Shown: positions 28,300 through 37,182 of the stretch, in pieces
Numbering within the stretch: position 1 is the first letter of the stretch
Layout of the letters: every line of letters begins with the position of its first letter
Assembly (NCBI GenBank): GCA_001247695.2
Contig: LGRX02035483.1
Location: 1-64,000 of the forward strand
DNA from: Cymbomonas tetramitiformis
Lineage: Eukaryota > Chlorophyta > Pyramimonadophyceae > Pyramimonadales > Pyramimonadaceae
DNA: 64,000 nucleotides
Direction of reading: 5' to 3'
Program-made: the position numbers and the translations under genes
Notes under the pieces: generated by a model
Told to the model about the DNA's origin: nothing
Seen by the model: the letters and a program-made list of their open reading frames with translations, nothing else
Database searches by the model: none

Positions 28300-30066
28300 T
28301 CATTCAAATTTTTTGAAAGACGAGTGTATGTTTAGGAGACGCCGGGAACCGATCGACAGCGAATCGTCGTCCACAATGGACCGAACATACTGCTCGGTGC
28401 CGCACACGACGTCAAATTTGACTTGGAAATCACCCGGTGCAATTTCCTGTAATTGACCGACGACCGCGCTGTATCCTGGGTTATCGACCATCGGCACGGA
28501 GCATGTCTTGTCAGCCCTGATTATTTCCGAGGCTTTTTCGGTTGGTAGTGGGACGACGATGTAAAAAGGCCGATCGTTGAGCACTTCCGGAAGCAGCATC
28601 GTGATGAGATCTTGGTACATTTGTTCTCTGTACTTGAACAATTGCAAAAGTTGACCAACCGAACTGCTGCTCCTGACGTCGAACGCTATTGTCACAACCG
28701 AATACGAAACGCCTCCGTTGTTAACATTTATGCTGTAAGTGAGCGTTTCCTCGACAGTGCTCGCACTGTAGTCGGGAAACAGTGTGTCCAGTTTCTTTAA
28801 CAACGCCTTTTGATTAAACACCATCTCGTCCTCGATCAAGTCTATATTTGTGGTGTCGTACTCTTCGAATCTAGACTGCCAGATGCTGAAGGCGCGCTCG
28901 TATGCATCCAGCTGTGAGCAAGGGTCATTCGACGAAGGAGTTGGAGACGCAGTCGCTGGCAACTCGCACAAACAGTCATACTTCCAGACGATTCCGTACT
29001 GCTTATCCTCTCGTCTATGGCCGCAGGGCAGATGCGTCACACCGTCGCGTGGCGGATTGAACATAATCTCCAAATAACCCTCATCGTTGTGTACAAAGCT
29101 ACAACCTGCTGGTACATTTGATGCCCGTTCATCACTTGCTGACTTGTCGTAAACAGTGTAGTGGGCGTAATCGTAGTCTGTGCTGTTGCCCTTTCTGAAA
29201 ATGGAATAGCTTTCGCAGACGTCATTGTCCACGACAAGACGCCCGGCAGGGCACGGACTCGTAGACTGTACGTAATTAGATAGGTCGACATCCGCTGGCA
29301 ACTCGCACAAACAGTCATAATCGTGGGTTTCTGATGAATGACCGCAGTTCCTATACGTCGCACCGTCGCGTAGTGGATTCAAATAAATTTCCATAGAATC
29401 GTCGTTGTTGTGTACAATGGAACAACCTGCTGGTATAGTAGGGTTTGCGGAATGGTAAACAAAGTAGTCTCCGTTGGCCTGTTTGAAAGTGGCATAGCTT
29501 TCGCAGACATTACCGTCCACGACAAGACGCCCGGCATTGCAATTATCCTTAGACTGTACGTAATTAGATAGGTCGACATCTGGTGGCGATGAAGGAGTTG
29601 GAGACGCAGTCGCTGGTGAGGCGTCGCACGAGATGCTCGTGTCCTTGCACTTGCAGTCTACTCCATTTGTATTGGAGCATCCTTGTACCTTATTTTCTAG
29701 TTTTAAATTTGTATCATAATATGGGAAAGTGTAATATACATTTCCGCCGATTCGGTGGACGCATCCCAGCGGAAAATCTCTGTCAGAATAATTTTCATAA
29801 TCGTCCACAGCGCGGATCATCATTGCGTCTATGGAATCTCCCCAAGTGTCGCATTCCAAGGTAGTCAGGTGCACAAAGCCGCCATCCTCGCAAGTTAGTA
29901 CATTGCCCGGTATTTCATCCGGAGCGTACGTGACGACCTGTTCGAGACAGAAATCAGGAGCAAGTTCCCTCTGTGTTGGCGCATAGGTTCCCCCGTCGTC
30001 GGTATATCGCGATGCGAATATTCCTTTTGCAATCAACACAACCCCGAGGAGTCTTGCTTGAAACAT
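28300..30066 (-). CDS. Secreted cysteine-rich protein with three repeated domains (588 residues)
   Basis: It begins with a signal peptide (MFQARLLGVVLIAKGIFAS). Three Cys-rich domains follow (about residues 40-150, 160-255 and 257-375), with the pattern CxAGRLVVDxxVCESY, then PAGCSxVHN, then a short NP/LRDG-like segment, then CGH and CLCE. They are joined by Pro/Ser/Thr linkers (ATASPTPSS). The C-terminal ~200 residues have no repeat and begin DPCSQLDAYERAF. Similar GC plus CxC modules appear in the secreted protein at 36356-36973. It is likely an extracellular or virion-surface protein. TATAAAAA lies 25-32 nt upstream. The near-identical first and second domain borders suggest internal duplication. 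Confidence 0.8.
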   Translation of the reverse strand: MFQARLLGVVLIAKGIFASRYTDDGGTYAPTQRELAPDFCLEQVVTYAPDEIPGNVLTCEDGGFVHLTTLECDTWGDSIDAMMIRAVDDYENYSDRDFPLGCVHRIGGNVYYTFPYYDTNLKLENKVQGCSNTNGVDCKCKDTSISCDASPATASPTPSSPPDVDLSNYVQSKDNCNAGRLVVDGNVCESYATFKQANGDYFVYHSANPTIPAGCSIVHNNDDSMEIYLNPLRDGATYRNCGHSSETHDYDCLCELPADVDLSNYVQSTSPCPAGRLVVDNDVCESYSIFRKGNSTDYDYAHYTVYDKSASDERASNVPAGCSFVHNDEGYLEIMFNPPRDGVTHLPCGHRREDKQYGIVWKYDCLCELPATASPTPSSNDPCSQLDAYERAFSIWQSRFEEYDTTNIDLIEDEMVFNQKALLKKLDTLFPDYSASTVEETLTYSINVNNGGVSYSVVTIAFDVRSSSSVGQLLQLFKYREQMYQDLITMLLPEVLNDRPFYIVVPLPTEKASEIIRADKTCSVPMVDNPGYSAVVGQLQEIAPGDFQVKFDVVCGTEQYVRSIVDDDSLSIGSRRLLNIHSSFKKFE

Positions 30067-30414
30067 GAGGAATGTCCTTATGATATATCGTTTTTATAAT
30101 ACGGCAAACGAGTGCCGAGAATAACCGATACAAATATTGATTTTCTTAACACACTGAACGGTTCTGACTGTTCAGGTGTGGATGGTTTTGAGTAGCAGAT
30201 AATTGCGCAATAACAAACCCACTGACTTACTCTGGTATGTATACGTGTTTGATACTGAGAAGCCACTGTTCACAAAACATCGAAGTTTGTAGGTTTATCT
30301 TAGCAGTGATAATTTGTAGGTTACCTTGTCAACACTTGCCAACAATATTAAAATCGATTTAAAAAGTGTGGATATCACTTTTACAAAACTTCCACATCTA
30401 TCGAGAATTTGCTC
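30067..30414. other. Intergenic with promoter and dispersed repeat
   Basis: A TATA-like TATAAAAA at 30091-30098 (minus) serves the secreted protein. Repeat copy C occupies the right end. Confidence 0.55.
30091..30098 (-). promoter_or_regulatory. TATA box for the gene at 30066
   Basis: TATAAAAA on the minus strand, 25-32 nt before the ATG. Confidence 0.5.
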
Positions 30415-30419
30415 CTACA
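30280..30419 (+). repeat. Dispersed ~160-bp repeat, copy C (forward)
   Basis: It includes TCGATTTAAAAAGTGTGGAT, CACTTTTACAAAACTTCCAC and ATCTATCGAGAATTTG. Its 3' end meets and slightly overlaps the stop codon of the minus-strand gene 30415-30864, the opposite orientation to most copies. Confidence 0.78.
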
Positions 30420-30864
30420 TTTTTAAGTTTGCAAGTGGGTCTGCTACGAAATCGCTCGAATCGACGTCGTCCCAATCTTCCGGATTTATCGAGTTTGAGG
30501 TGCTGCCACTAACCGCTTCATCGTCGCTGTCGTAGACGTTTACAGATTCGATCCTTATTCCATGCGTTTGACTGGTTATTAGAATGATTTCTATTATTTG
30601 GGAGATTTGCATGTCGTTGCCGTCGGCGAGTCGGAATGTGAACTTTTCGGACTTGTCGACGAGGTTGACGGTACCGAAATGTTCAATGCGCTTCATCAAG
30701 CTGATCCACTGTCTTTCGGTTGGTTTGGGATTCGTACGAAACACAAGCTTCTTGCGCCTCGGTTTTGTGTCGTGTGATCGAATCTTAGTTAGTTGACGAA
30801 TCAGTTCATCTTTATAAGAACTCGCCTTTCTATTTTTAGGTATATGCAAAAGTGACATGGACAT
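30415..30864 (-). CDS. Small protein of unknown function (149 residues)
   Basis: The N-terminus is basic (KNRKASSYKDELIRQLTKIR in pattern, then KPRRKKLVF). The centre looks strand-rich with KFTFRLADGNDMQISQIIEII, and the C-terminal 40 residues are acidic and Ser-rich (SDDEAVSGSTSNS, EDWDDVDSSD). There is no signal or membrane segment. A TATA-like stretch lies at 30893-30902. The stop codon sits in the edge of repeat copy C. The family is not recognised. Confidence 0.65.
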   Translation of the reverse strand: MSMSLLHIPKNRKASSYKDELIRQLTKIRSHDTKPRRKKLVFRTNPKPTERQWISLMKRIEHFGTVNLVDKSEKFTFRLADGNDMQISQIIEIILITSQTHGIRIESVNVYDSDDEAVSGSTSNSINPEDWDDVDSSDFVADPLANLKM

Positions 30865-30949
30865 CTTGGTGGCGCAAAGACGATAACGGCCGTATATGTA
30901 TACGCCGTCACGGTCGAAGTATACAAAACATGATCAGGTCACGATTCTC

Positions 30950-30957
30950 TATAAATA
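30950..30957 (+). promoter_or_regulatory. TATA box for the gene at 31055
   Basis: TATAAATA, 98-105 nt before the ATG at 31055. Confidence 0.55.
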
Positions 30958-31054
30958 CATCCACAACCTAAGGAGGTTGTTTTTGTCAAGTTTACGTGCA
31001 AGCTCGTTTACGCGCGCACCTTTGTCCCGCCCTCTCTTTCGGCGGTCACGAACG

Positions 31055-31792
31055 ATGCTTGCGCATCTAAAGCTTGCAATCGTATTGGCGGGGTTGACTT
31101 TTCGTAGGTCGCAGCATCAAGGCGACCTAGGAGTGGCGGATGACAGATCAGTGCAGGATGCAATCGGCCGTAGGTGGAGAATGTTGCGCCAGAGGGAACC
31201 TTTCGACCAATCCGATCTGTACGTACGTACCAAAAATACCAGACACGGCGCCAACCTGTCGAGCATTTTTGCGACTCCTAACATCACGTTCGTAGACACA
31301 GAAGGCGTCGACGATTTTGACGAGGCGTTGTTGACGAGCTTACGCGAAAATTACGATGGCGTATTTTTCTCGCGTCCCGATTTACTGTTCAAGAAGGCAT
31401 TCGTGTACACGATTGCGTCGCTGCAACACGACAAAATCACGTTTCCGTTTGTAGACTGGGACTGCTCGAACACAACGATAAACAATCTTCCGAGAGTTTC
31501 AGATACGTTCATGTACGCGCCAAAAGTCTTCGTGAGACGTATGGGGACCGAGAACGGTCAACATGAAGGGGGTAAACAGTGGAGAAGTCACGAGGGTGTG
31601 GTGCACATACCCGAGGACATTCCTATCGTGACGCTGATACCTTCGCACCACGATTCTGACAGCATGAAAGATTGGAACCCGCTTTACATCATGGGCGGAA
31701 GAAAAGAGCATGATCTCGTGCCACCGATTTACCACGGTCAGGATTGTTGGAAATCTGTGAACGTTTTACGATACGGTAAATTGAACCGATAG
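31055..31792 (+). CDS. Probable glycosyltransferase-like secretory protein (245 residues)
   Basis: A short hydrophobic start (MLAHLKLAIVLAGLTF) suggests a signal peptide or anchor. The body has an order of motifs seen in uncharacterised eukaryotic glycosyltransferase-like proteins: FVDTEGVDDFDEALL, then YDGVFFSRPDLLFKKAF, then KITFPFVDW, then PRVSDTFMYAPKVFV. A conserved R-x-D (SRPD) and the RVSDTF segment are typical of that group (recalled, not searched). The start at 31055 follows a TATA box; the open frame also extends to 30896, across that box. The BTB gene begins 110 nt after its end on the same strand. Confidence 0.6.
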   Translation: MLAHLKLAIVLAGLTFRRSQHQGDLGVADDRSVQDAIGRRWRMLRQREPFDQSDLYVRTKNTRHGANLSSIFATPNITFVDTEGVDDFDEALLTSLRENYDGVFFSRPDLLFKKAFVYTIASLQHDKITFPFVDWDCSNTTINNLPRVSDTFMYAPKVFVRRMGTENGQHEGGKQWRSHEGVVHIPEDIPIVTLIPSHHDSDSMKDWNPLYIMGGRKEHDLVPPIYHGQDCWKSVNVLRYGKLNR

Positions 31793-31829
31793 GTGTATAA
31801 TTGTGCCGAGCCCGCAGAAGGTTTGGGGC

Positions 31830-31840
31830 GTCGATCGATG
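31830..31840 (+). promoter_or_regulatory. Weak GTCGATCGA-type element upstream of the BTB gene
   Basis: GTCGATCGATG matches 9 of 11 positions, is in coding orientation, and lies 62 nt before the ATG at 31902. Confidence 0.35.
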
Positions 31841-31901
31841 TCGCGACCCAGCGTCACGGCACCGTCGAGTGCGTGAGACCGACAGTTTCCACGAAGTACG
31901 G

Positions 31902-33107
31902 ATGTCAAAGTCGCAAGAGAATATGTGCCGCGAAGGCGGGTGTGCGTCCCGTGCTGGGGTCTTTACCTTGAAGGTGCCCGTCAGATACGAGACGGATGCG
32001 TTGTCCGACGTGCGCGTACGACTCGTGGGAAAGGCGGGGGACGCGGTCGTGGAGTTTGACTGTCATCGGTTTATCCTGGCGCAAGGGTCCACTTACTTGC
32101 GAGACCTTTTTAAATTGTTTCCAGACGAGCGTGTGTTAAAATTGCACGAAGTGAAAGCAAAGGAGTTCGAGGCGTTGCTCGGTGTCTTGTACGGACAGGA
32201 GTCGCTCGTGGCCTGCGCGGACCGGGTGTGTATGACTACCGAGAGTTTTTTTGCGCACGTGCGCATGGCGGATTACATCGGATGCGAGGCGTTGACCGCG
32301 GCGCTCCTTTGCAAGGTGCATGTCATCATCGTTCGGGAGGTGACGCAATTTGTTGAGTCGAGAGACTCTTACGTAGAGGAGCTGTACGGTCTGTGTCGCG
32401 ATCACCAGGTGTGCTTGACCGATACGGCGGGATTGCGTCCTCCTCAGAATGCTTTGATTTATCGAATGGTCGATCACGTTCGAGAATCCTACTCGAAAAT
32501 GTTCGACGCCGTCAGGGAGGAGTACGGTATCTATCATTACAACAACGATGCACCAAAACGGGTCCGAATTAGCGACACGCAAGCGGGAATCGTCAACATC
32601 AACTTTCGTCGGGTCCTTTCCCTTCATTTTGTTCGATTCGAGGACGTCGTGCGGGACGAGGATCCGCCGTGGATGAAAATTTTTGCGAAACTTAGCTGGT
32701 GCGACAAGAAGAGCAAGTTTAAGGAAACGGAGCGGTACATATCTCAATTTCGTCTGTGGGACGAAGAGATCGACCCATCGCAGAAGCCTCGTCCCGTTTC
32801 GCTCGCGCCCAAGGACACGCTCGAATGTTTGAAATGGCACATGAGCAGCAACGCGTGGATGTTTGGCGAAGACGCCGTGCTGTCTCGGCTTGTGAGCGCG
32901 CAGTTGATCCTACAGAAGTCTCACAACCGCACGGTGCACGTGTCGGTTCGCATCGTGGCCAAGTACCACGGATGTCTACCTCTCGTCTGGGCGACGCCCG
33001 AAGGAGCGGAATGTTTTGGGCGTTTACTCGTGGACGCTCACATGAACGCCGTCAGGAAGGAAATGGAGGTGAAGTCTCGACGAGGGACGCGCGCTCTAAA
33101 TTTGTGA
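31902..33107 (+). CDS. BTB/POZ domain protein (401 residues)
   Basis: Residues ~30-135 form a BTB domain: LSDVRVRLVG, then FDCHRFILAQGSTYLRDLF, then LHEVKAKEFEALLGVLYGQE and a helical tail. BTB proteins dimerise and many are substrate adaptors of Cullin-3 ubiquitin ligases. The C-terminal ~270 residues have no Kelch or MATH pattern I can see and are unrecognised, containing Trp-rich segments (WCDKKSKFKETERYISQFRLW). It could recruit a target to host Cullin-3 (inference). The start is the first ATG; the frame extends back to a GTG at 31803. It follows the glycosyltransferase-like gene closely. Confidence 0.82.
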   Translation: MSKSQENMCREGGCASRAGVFTLKVPVRYETDALSDVRVRLVGKAGDAVVEFDCHRFILAQGSTYLRDLFKLFPDERVLKLHEVKAKEFEALLGVLYGQESLVACADRVCMTTESFFAHVRMADYIGCEALTAALLCKVHVIIVREVTQFVESRDSYVEELYGLCRDHQVCLTDTAGLRPPQNALIYRMVDHVRESYSKMFDAVREEYGIYHYNNDAPKRVRISDTQAGIVNINFRRVLSLHFVRFEDVVRDEDPPWMKIFAKLSWCDKKSKFKETERYISQFRLWDEEIDPSQKPRPVSLAPKDTLECLKWHMSSNAWMFGEDAVLSRLVSAQLILQKSHNRTVHVSVRIVAKYHGCLPLVWATPEGAECFGRLLVDAHMNAVRKEMEVKSRRGTRALNL

Positions 33108-33498
33108 AGCGCGTGTTCCTTCCTGGCGTGCGAGTTGCGAGGTTGGCGGAAAGTCGTATAGACATGTATAACATATATTCATGAAGAGTTAGCTTACAAG
33201 CGTCCGTGCACGCCCACACGAAAATCTCGTATACATCAACAGTTTAAAAGTGAAATCACTTAAACTTCGCTGTCAAAACAGTCGTGTACATTTTTACCCC
33301 TTGTAAAAGGCGACTCTTAAAACAACGTTGCGCTTGTGTTCGTCGTCTTACACACGTTTGTCGCGTCGTAGATGGACGCCGGTTTGATTCGCGACGGTGT
33401 CTGCGAACTTCCAAAACTTAGTCAGCGCGTAATCGTACACGACCGCGTCGAGACGCGTCAGCTCGTGTATCATGCGCACATGCGACTCGGTCAAAATC
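33108..33498. other. Intergenic with degraded repeat
   Basis: About 33185-33325 has scattered words of the dispersed repeat (CACTTAAACTTCGCTGTCAA, GGCGACTCTTAAAA). An ATG frame at 33372-33590 (72 codons) overlaps the end of the minus-strand gene by 92 bases and has no promoter signal; I leave it uncalled. Confidence 0.4.
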
Positions 33499-34635
33499 TT
33501 AATTTACGCTACTTGTGCTTAAAGCGAAAGTGCCATCGTCGGGGTAGGGGGGGGAAGCTTGCGCGCCACGCGAGGACGACGGAGCGATAACGCACATCAA
33601 ATAGCCGTTGTCTTTAAATGTGGGGTGCACATCAGGCGCCGCTTGTTGCAGAAGAGTCCTCAGCCGCGGCTGCGCGGGCAAACAAATACATCCAGCGGGC
33701 GCCGCGAAGTCGTCCGTCGTTCCGACGAAAATTGGAATGTTTGGTGCCAACGCAAATCGTCTACCGATCGTCTCGGTTGCGTGGAAAACGGTTTCTGGAT
33801 AATTCAGGTGCAAGTTACCGGGTGTGGGAACCTCTGTCACGGTTTGGGTGATGTCGTATATTTGGTGTGATTGAGAAATTTTGTTCGACTGCGTGGGGCG
33901 CCGCTTCACCTCCAGTTCAAAAAGGATATCGTGCCCTTCCGAAAATATGTTAAGGGTGATCGATCGGTCCCTAACGATCCGCGGGTAGGCGTACAAGCGG
34001 CTTCTGTCCCATCGCAAAGCGTCTCCGTCGGCGCCTTCATCGAGCATAGTATGAAACCGATTGACAAGACAATAGAATCCATGTTCGACGAGATCTGTGT
34101 GGTGAGTCACAGGGTAGCTGTCTATGTACGTTTGAACGGCGTGTTCGCTTAGTGTCATGATCCGCGCGTGTGAACCAATGGGCGAAGGTCCGGACTCGTC
34201 CATGCGCTTCACCAGGCACGTGGTACCCAGGACCAGCTCTAATTTATCCAGAGCACAAAGGCTGTACCATAAAACGGACCGATTTTCGCTGGAACATTCC
34301 GAAGCCGTCGTTACAGCATTCTTCGCCGCACGACGCAAAGCAACGCGCATGACTAGCCGTTTATAGTTTTCAATGTTGCCGAAGTGTTTTCGAACAATCT
34401 CACGTGTCGCTTTAGGCGAGGAACGAGAATGCGCACAGGGCGCGTCCAGCAACGCGTCAAACGGCAGAGGTTCAAAGGAAGCGTCCATAGGATAATGCTC
34501 ATCTTTTAGAGCGCAAATCTGACTCGCGTGAAGATCTATCAGGGATTCCACCCACGCAATTTCATCTACCGATAACTTACAATGTTCAAATTTTACGCAT
34601 GCGCGGTCATTCAACCCGCCATAACCCGCACTCAT
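33499..34635 (-). CDS. Unknown soluble protein (378 residues)
   Basis: No family is recognised. The N-terminal ~80 residues are helical and Cys/His-containing. A central helical part holds IENYKRLVMRVALRRAAKNA. The C-terminal half looks strand-rich (DRSITLNIFSEGHDILFELEVKRR, then FALAPNIPIFVGTTDDFAAP). There is no signal peptide or membrane span. The start is the ATG at 34635; the frame extends to a TTG further upstream. A GTCGATCGAAG element lies 70 nt upstream and there is no TATA box, putting it in the same promoter class as the ankyrin genes. It converges with the BTB gene. Confidence 0.68.
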   Translation of the reverse strand: MSAGYGGLNDRACVKFEHCKLSVDEIAWVESLIDLHASQICALKDEHYPMDASFEPLPFDALLDAPCAHSRSSPKATREIVRKHFGNIENYKRLVMRVALRRAAKNAVTTASECSSENRSVLWYSLCALDKLELVLGTTCLVKRMDESGPSPIGSHARIMTLSEHAVQTYIDSYPVTHHTDLVEHGFYCLVNRFHTMLDEGADGDALRWDRSRLYAYPRIVRDRSITLNIFSEGHDILFELEVKRRPTQSNKISQSHQIYDITQTVTEVPTPGNLHLNYPETVFHATETIGRRFALAPNIPIFVGTTDDFAAPAGCICLPAQPRLRTLLQQAAPDVHPTFKDNGYLMCVIAPSSSRGAQASPPYPDDGTFALSTSSVN

Positions 34636-34704
34636 GTTGCGGATTCTGCGAACGCCTAGCGCGCTTTGCTTTGAACGTGACAAGGCGTGCCGGGGATTGT
34701 TGCC

Positions 34705-34715
34705 CTTCGATCGAC
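34705..34715 (-). promoter_or_regulatory. GTCGATCGAAG element upstream of the gene at 34635
   Basis: One-base variant of the 11-bp element, on the minus strand in coding orientation, 70 nt before the ATG. Confidence 0.55.
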
Positions 34716-34761
34716 GCGACGGAAAAGTTACTGTTGCTCGTTTAAGAGGTGCGCGCGTGGA

Positions 34762-35790
34762 TCATCTTGTAATTTTGTTATCCATCATGGTCGTGACGGC
34801 AACACCGGGAAGATTGTCGTCGTCGCTGAGCGGCTTTTTGCGTGCATCTTCCGAAGCGCGGTAGTACGAGTTCGTCCCGTACACGCTGAGGGACCACAAA
34901 AAGGCCTTCCCCGGATTCTTGCCGAAATCGACGATGCGCCACAAAAATTGAGCCGACACGGCACTTACCAACATCACCGCGGTTTTGTTGTAGATTTCGT
35001 CGGTGTGAACCGGGATGCAGTCCCTCCAGCGTTTCTCGTAGTAGTGATCGGGATCGTTCAGCAATTTGCCGTTCGCGAACGCTCGCAGGGTGTCGAAGGG
35101 GAAGATGTAGAAGTAAGCCCACATGATCGTCGGCAACAGCACGCACGCCATCATAATGAACGTCTCAACAGTTTTGCACATGACGCTGGCGTACTTGTAC
35201 AGCGTGTATCCGACTTTCGTCCCGGTTTTCTTTCGGGTGTTGCAGAAGAGGAAAAAGCTTCTGGCCGAACCGACGCTCTGTTTGGCGCACTCGTAACGCT
35301 TGTTTTGACCCACCCAGTACTCCTCGTCCGCCGTCTTCGCGCTCGTCCTGACCAGCTCGTCCTCGTGCTCCGCGTACGCGACGCGGAAGAAGGCGTAGGT
35401 GCAGTCGAATATTCGGTCGTAGTCTATCCATACCGCTTTCACTCCCAAGTGAAACAGGGCGAAAGTGAGGAAACAAAACGCGGATATGCCGAAGTCCTTC
35501 ATCAGATTTCCCTGCTTGTTGAGCCAGGCATCCGGGCAGTTTTGGAAGTCGTCTTTAATATCCAGCACCCGTTTCAGGACCAACGCGGAACATATTATGG
35601 CGACAATGTGGAACAGTATTCCCAAGAAACAATGCAGGAGGATTACGAGCTGTGTGTGACTGCTCATCGTGGTCATTATGTCGTAGTAACTTCTGAGCTC
35701 GCACGGGACGGGTGCGTCCCTGTACGTATCTTCGATGCGCTGACGCTGCTTCGGCGTCAGCTTTCTGTGAGGAAGGTCTACATACCCCAT
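34762..35790 (-). CDS. Multi-pass membrane protein (342 residues, about four spans)
   Basis: The hydrophobic segments are near residues 46-72 (QLVILLHCFLGILFHIVAII), 101-120 (GISAFCFLTFALFHLGVKAV), 208-230 (VETFIMMACVLLPTIMWAYF) and 269-286 (KTAVMLVSAVSAQFLW). The N-terminus is polar and basic, and the loop 121-207 is charged with several Cys. The Ser/Asp-rich tail ends SDDDNLPG and following. No transporter or channel signature is recognised. The start ATG at 35790 lies 64 nt from a TATATAT box at 35854-35860; the longer frame to 35835 has no ATG. It could be a viral envelope or host-membrane protein. Confidence 0.75.
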   Translation of the reverse strand: MGYVDLPHRKLTPKQRQRIEDTYRDAPVPCELRSYYDIMTTMSSHTQLVILLHCFLGILFHIVAIICSALVLKRVLDIKDDFQNCPDAWLNKQGNLMKDFGISAFCFLTFALFHLGVKAVWIDYDRIFDCTYAFFRVAYAEHEDELVRTSAKTADEEYWVGQNKRYECAKQSVGSARSFFLFCNTRKKTGTKVGYTLYKYASVMCKTVETFIMMACVLLPTIMWAYFYIFPFDTLRAFANGKLLNDPDHYYEKRWRDCIPVHTDEIYNKTAVMLVSAVSAQFLWRIVDFGKNPGKAFLWSLSVYGTNSYYRASEDARKKPLSDDDNLPGVAVTTMMDNKITR

Positions 35791-35853
35791 CTTGACGACA
35801 CGCGCATCTCCCGTGACGCAGGGGTTGCGGCACAAAAGGGTCGCGCGAATACG

Positions 35854-35860
35854 TATATAT
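35854..35860 (-). promoter_or_regulatory. TATA box for the gene at 35790
   Basis: TATATAT, 64-70 nt upstream of the ATG at 35790. Confidence 0.6.
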
Positions 35861-35961
35861 ACATTCCACGTTTTTATTTACACATTTCAAACATGTTTGT
35901 TTTCACTCTCGCCAAATAAAAGCTACTTGCTACTTTTGTGAAGCGGTGTCACGGTCTGTCA

Positions 35962-36065
35962 ACTTCAAAAGTCTATTTTCGGTAGGTGTGGGAATTTTGT
36001 GGACGTCTTTACATCAATTCTACTAGTATTGTTATATGACAACTGAGATTTAAATACTCACACGA
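35962..36065 (-). repeat. Dispersed ~160-bp repeat, copy D (reverse, partial)
   Basis: In reverse it reads GTAGGTGTGGGAATTTTGTG, then TTTACATCAATTC, then TGTTATATGACAAC. The 5' third is missing or diverged. Confidence 0.7.
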
Positions 36066-36355
36066 ACTCGCCCCGATAACTTAACCAACAACGTGCGTCC
36101 GTGTGTTCCGAGCACACATGGAACAACATAACTTAAAAAACACGCACAGTTCTTTTTGACGTATAAATACCCAGCATTCCTCTCAAGCTCGAGCAGCGCA
36201 GATTCGCGACATTTTTTAAAGTCGCCCACTAGCTTATAAATCTGGACGATTAGTTTAGCAATCGTGTCACCGAAGTGCTACTCGCAGTGTATTTCTCGTG
36301 AGCACACACACAACCTTTGCGTAGTTTTCTCCTCATCTTTGGGTCGAGGGTTGAA

Positions 36356-36973
36356 ATGAAGCGGTCGATATCAATATGGGCTATTGCGTTCGCTGCGTCG
36401 ATCGGTGCCTTCTTAGTCAAAGGCGATGACGCGGAGCATTGTGGTTTTGACAGAGAAGGAGCCAAAAAATACGTGAAAATATACAGCGATACCTGCGCTT
36501 ACCACGGATACGAGTCGGTGGAAACCTTGCACGAGTGTCTAAATGAGACCGATCCATCGTTTATGCATCCGGAGGCAGACGGTGGTAGAGGTGGTTGGGG
36601 TATAGAAAAGGGGACGAATCCTGCACACCGTCCTATCGATTGCGCATATGATGCAGATGATAAGGGCTACATGTATATGTTAACTCCCGAATACCGCAAT
36701 GCACAACCTTTTCCCGCAGGTAGGTCGGCAACGAACTGTTCGGATAGCAGCTATTCATTCTGCTACTGCGTCGAAAGGGCCATGACGGTTCTGCAGAAGT
36801 TTCACGATGATTTTGAAGTTTGGAAGGGCATTATGGAGGACTTCGACGCGAACGGTGTGGTTGGCCAACTGACAGTGGATTTGGAAAACGACGTTCCTGC
36901 CGCTTTAGAAGTTTTTCACGAAGCCGTGTGCGAATGGAGCACTCTCAAAGGGAATTACGAAGGTGGTGCGTGA
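36356..36973 (+). CDS. Secreted cysteine-rich protein (205 residues)
   Basis: The signal peptide is MKRSISIWAIAFAASIGAF and following. About 120 residues then carry eight or so cysteines, ending in a CxC (FCYCVE) preceded by a YMYMLTPEYRN segment. This resembles one module of the 588-residue secreted protein at 28300-30066 (PAG plus C plus CLCE). The C-terminal ~65 residues are a helical, cysteine-poor tail resembling the SQLDAYERAF region of that protein (both have F-x-V/I-W and similar spacing). It is likely a short relative of that protein, extracellular or virion-bound. Confidence 0.72.
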   Translation: MKRSISIWAIAFAASIGAFLVKGDDAEHCGFDREGAKKYVKIYSDTCAYHGYESVETLHECLNETDPSFMHPEADGGRGGWGIEKGTNPAHRPIDCAYDADDKGYMYMLTPEYRNAQPFPAGRSATNCSDSSYSFCYCVERAMTVLQKFHDDFEVWKGIMEDFDANGVVGQLTVDLENDVPAALEVFHEAVCEWSTLKGNYEGGA

Positions 36974-37013
36974 GCGTGTAAGAGCCATACGTATACTATT
37001 TACACTGCAGTTC

Positions 37014-37182
37014 GATTAAGAGGTGACTTTTAGTAGGTGTGGAAACTTTGCGAAAGGCATCTCAACACTCTTTACATCAATTGGAACATTATTTATTGTC
37101 ATGTGTTAAAAACTTAATCTTCAAATCTTCACTGCCAAAACGAACCTACAAAGCTCGACTCCTTAAAAAAACTGACTTTCAA
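37014..37182 (-). repeat. Dispersed ~160-bp repeat, copy E (reverse, near full length)
   Basis: Reverse orientation, with TAGGTGTGGAAACTTTGCG, CTTTACATCAATTGG, CATGTGTTAAAAAC and CACTGCCAAAACGAACC. Its 5' end codes the last residues and stop of the minus-strand gene 37163-37675. Confidence 0.85.

Larger units (their letters stand above)
35791..36355. other. Divergent intergenic region
   Basis: This carries TATA boxes for both flanking genes and repeat copy D. Two TATA-like sequences face right, TATAAATA at 36162-36169 and TATAAATC at 36235-36242; the second is nearer the ATG at 36356 (115-121 nt). No gene is seen between them. Confidence 0.5.
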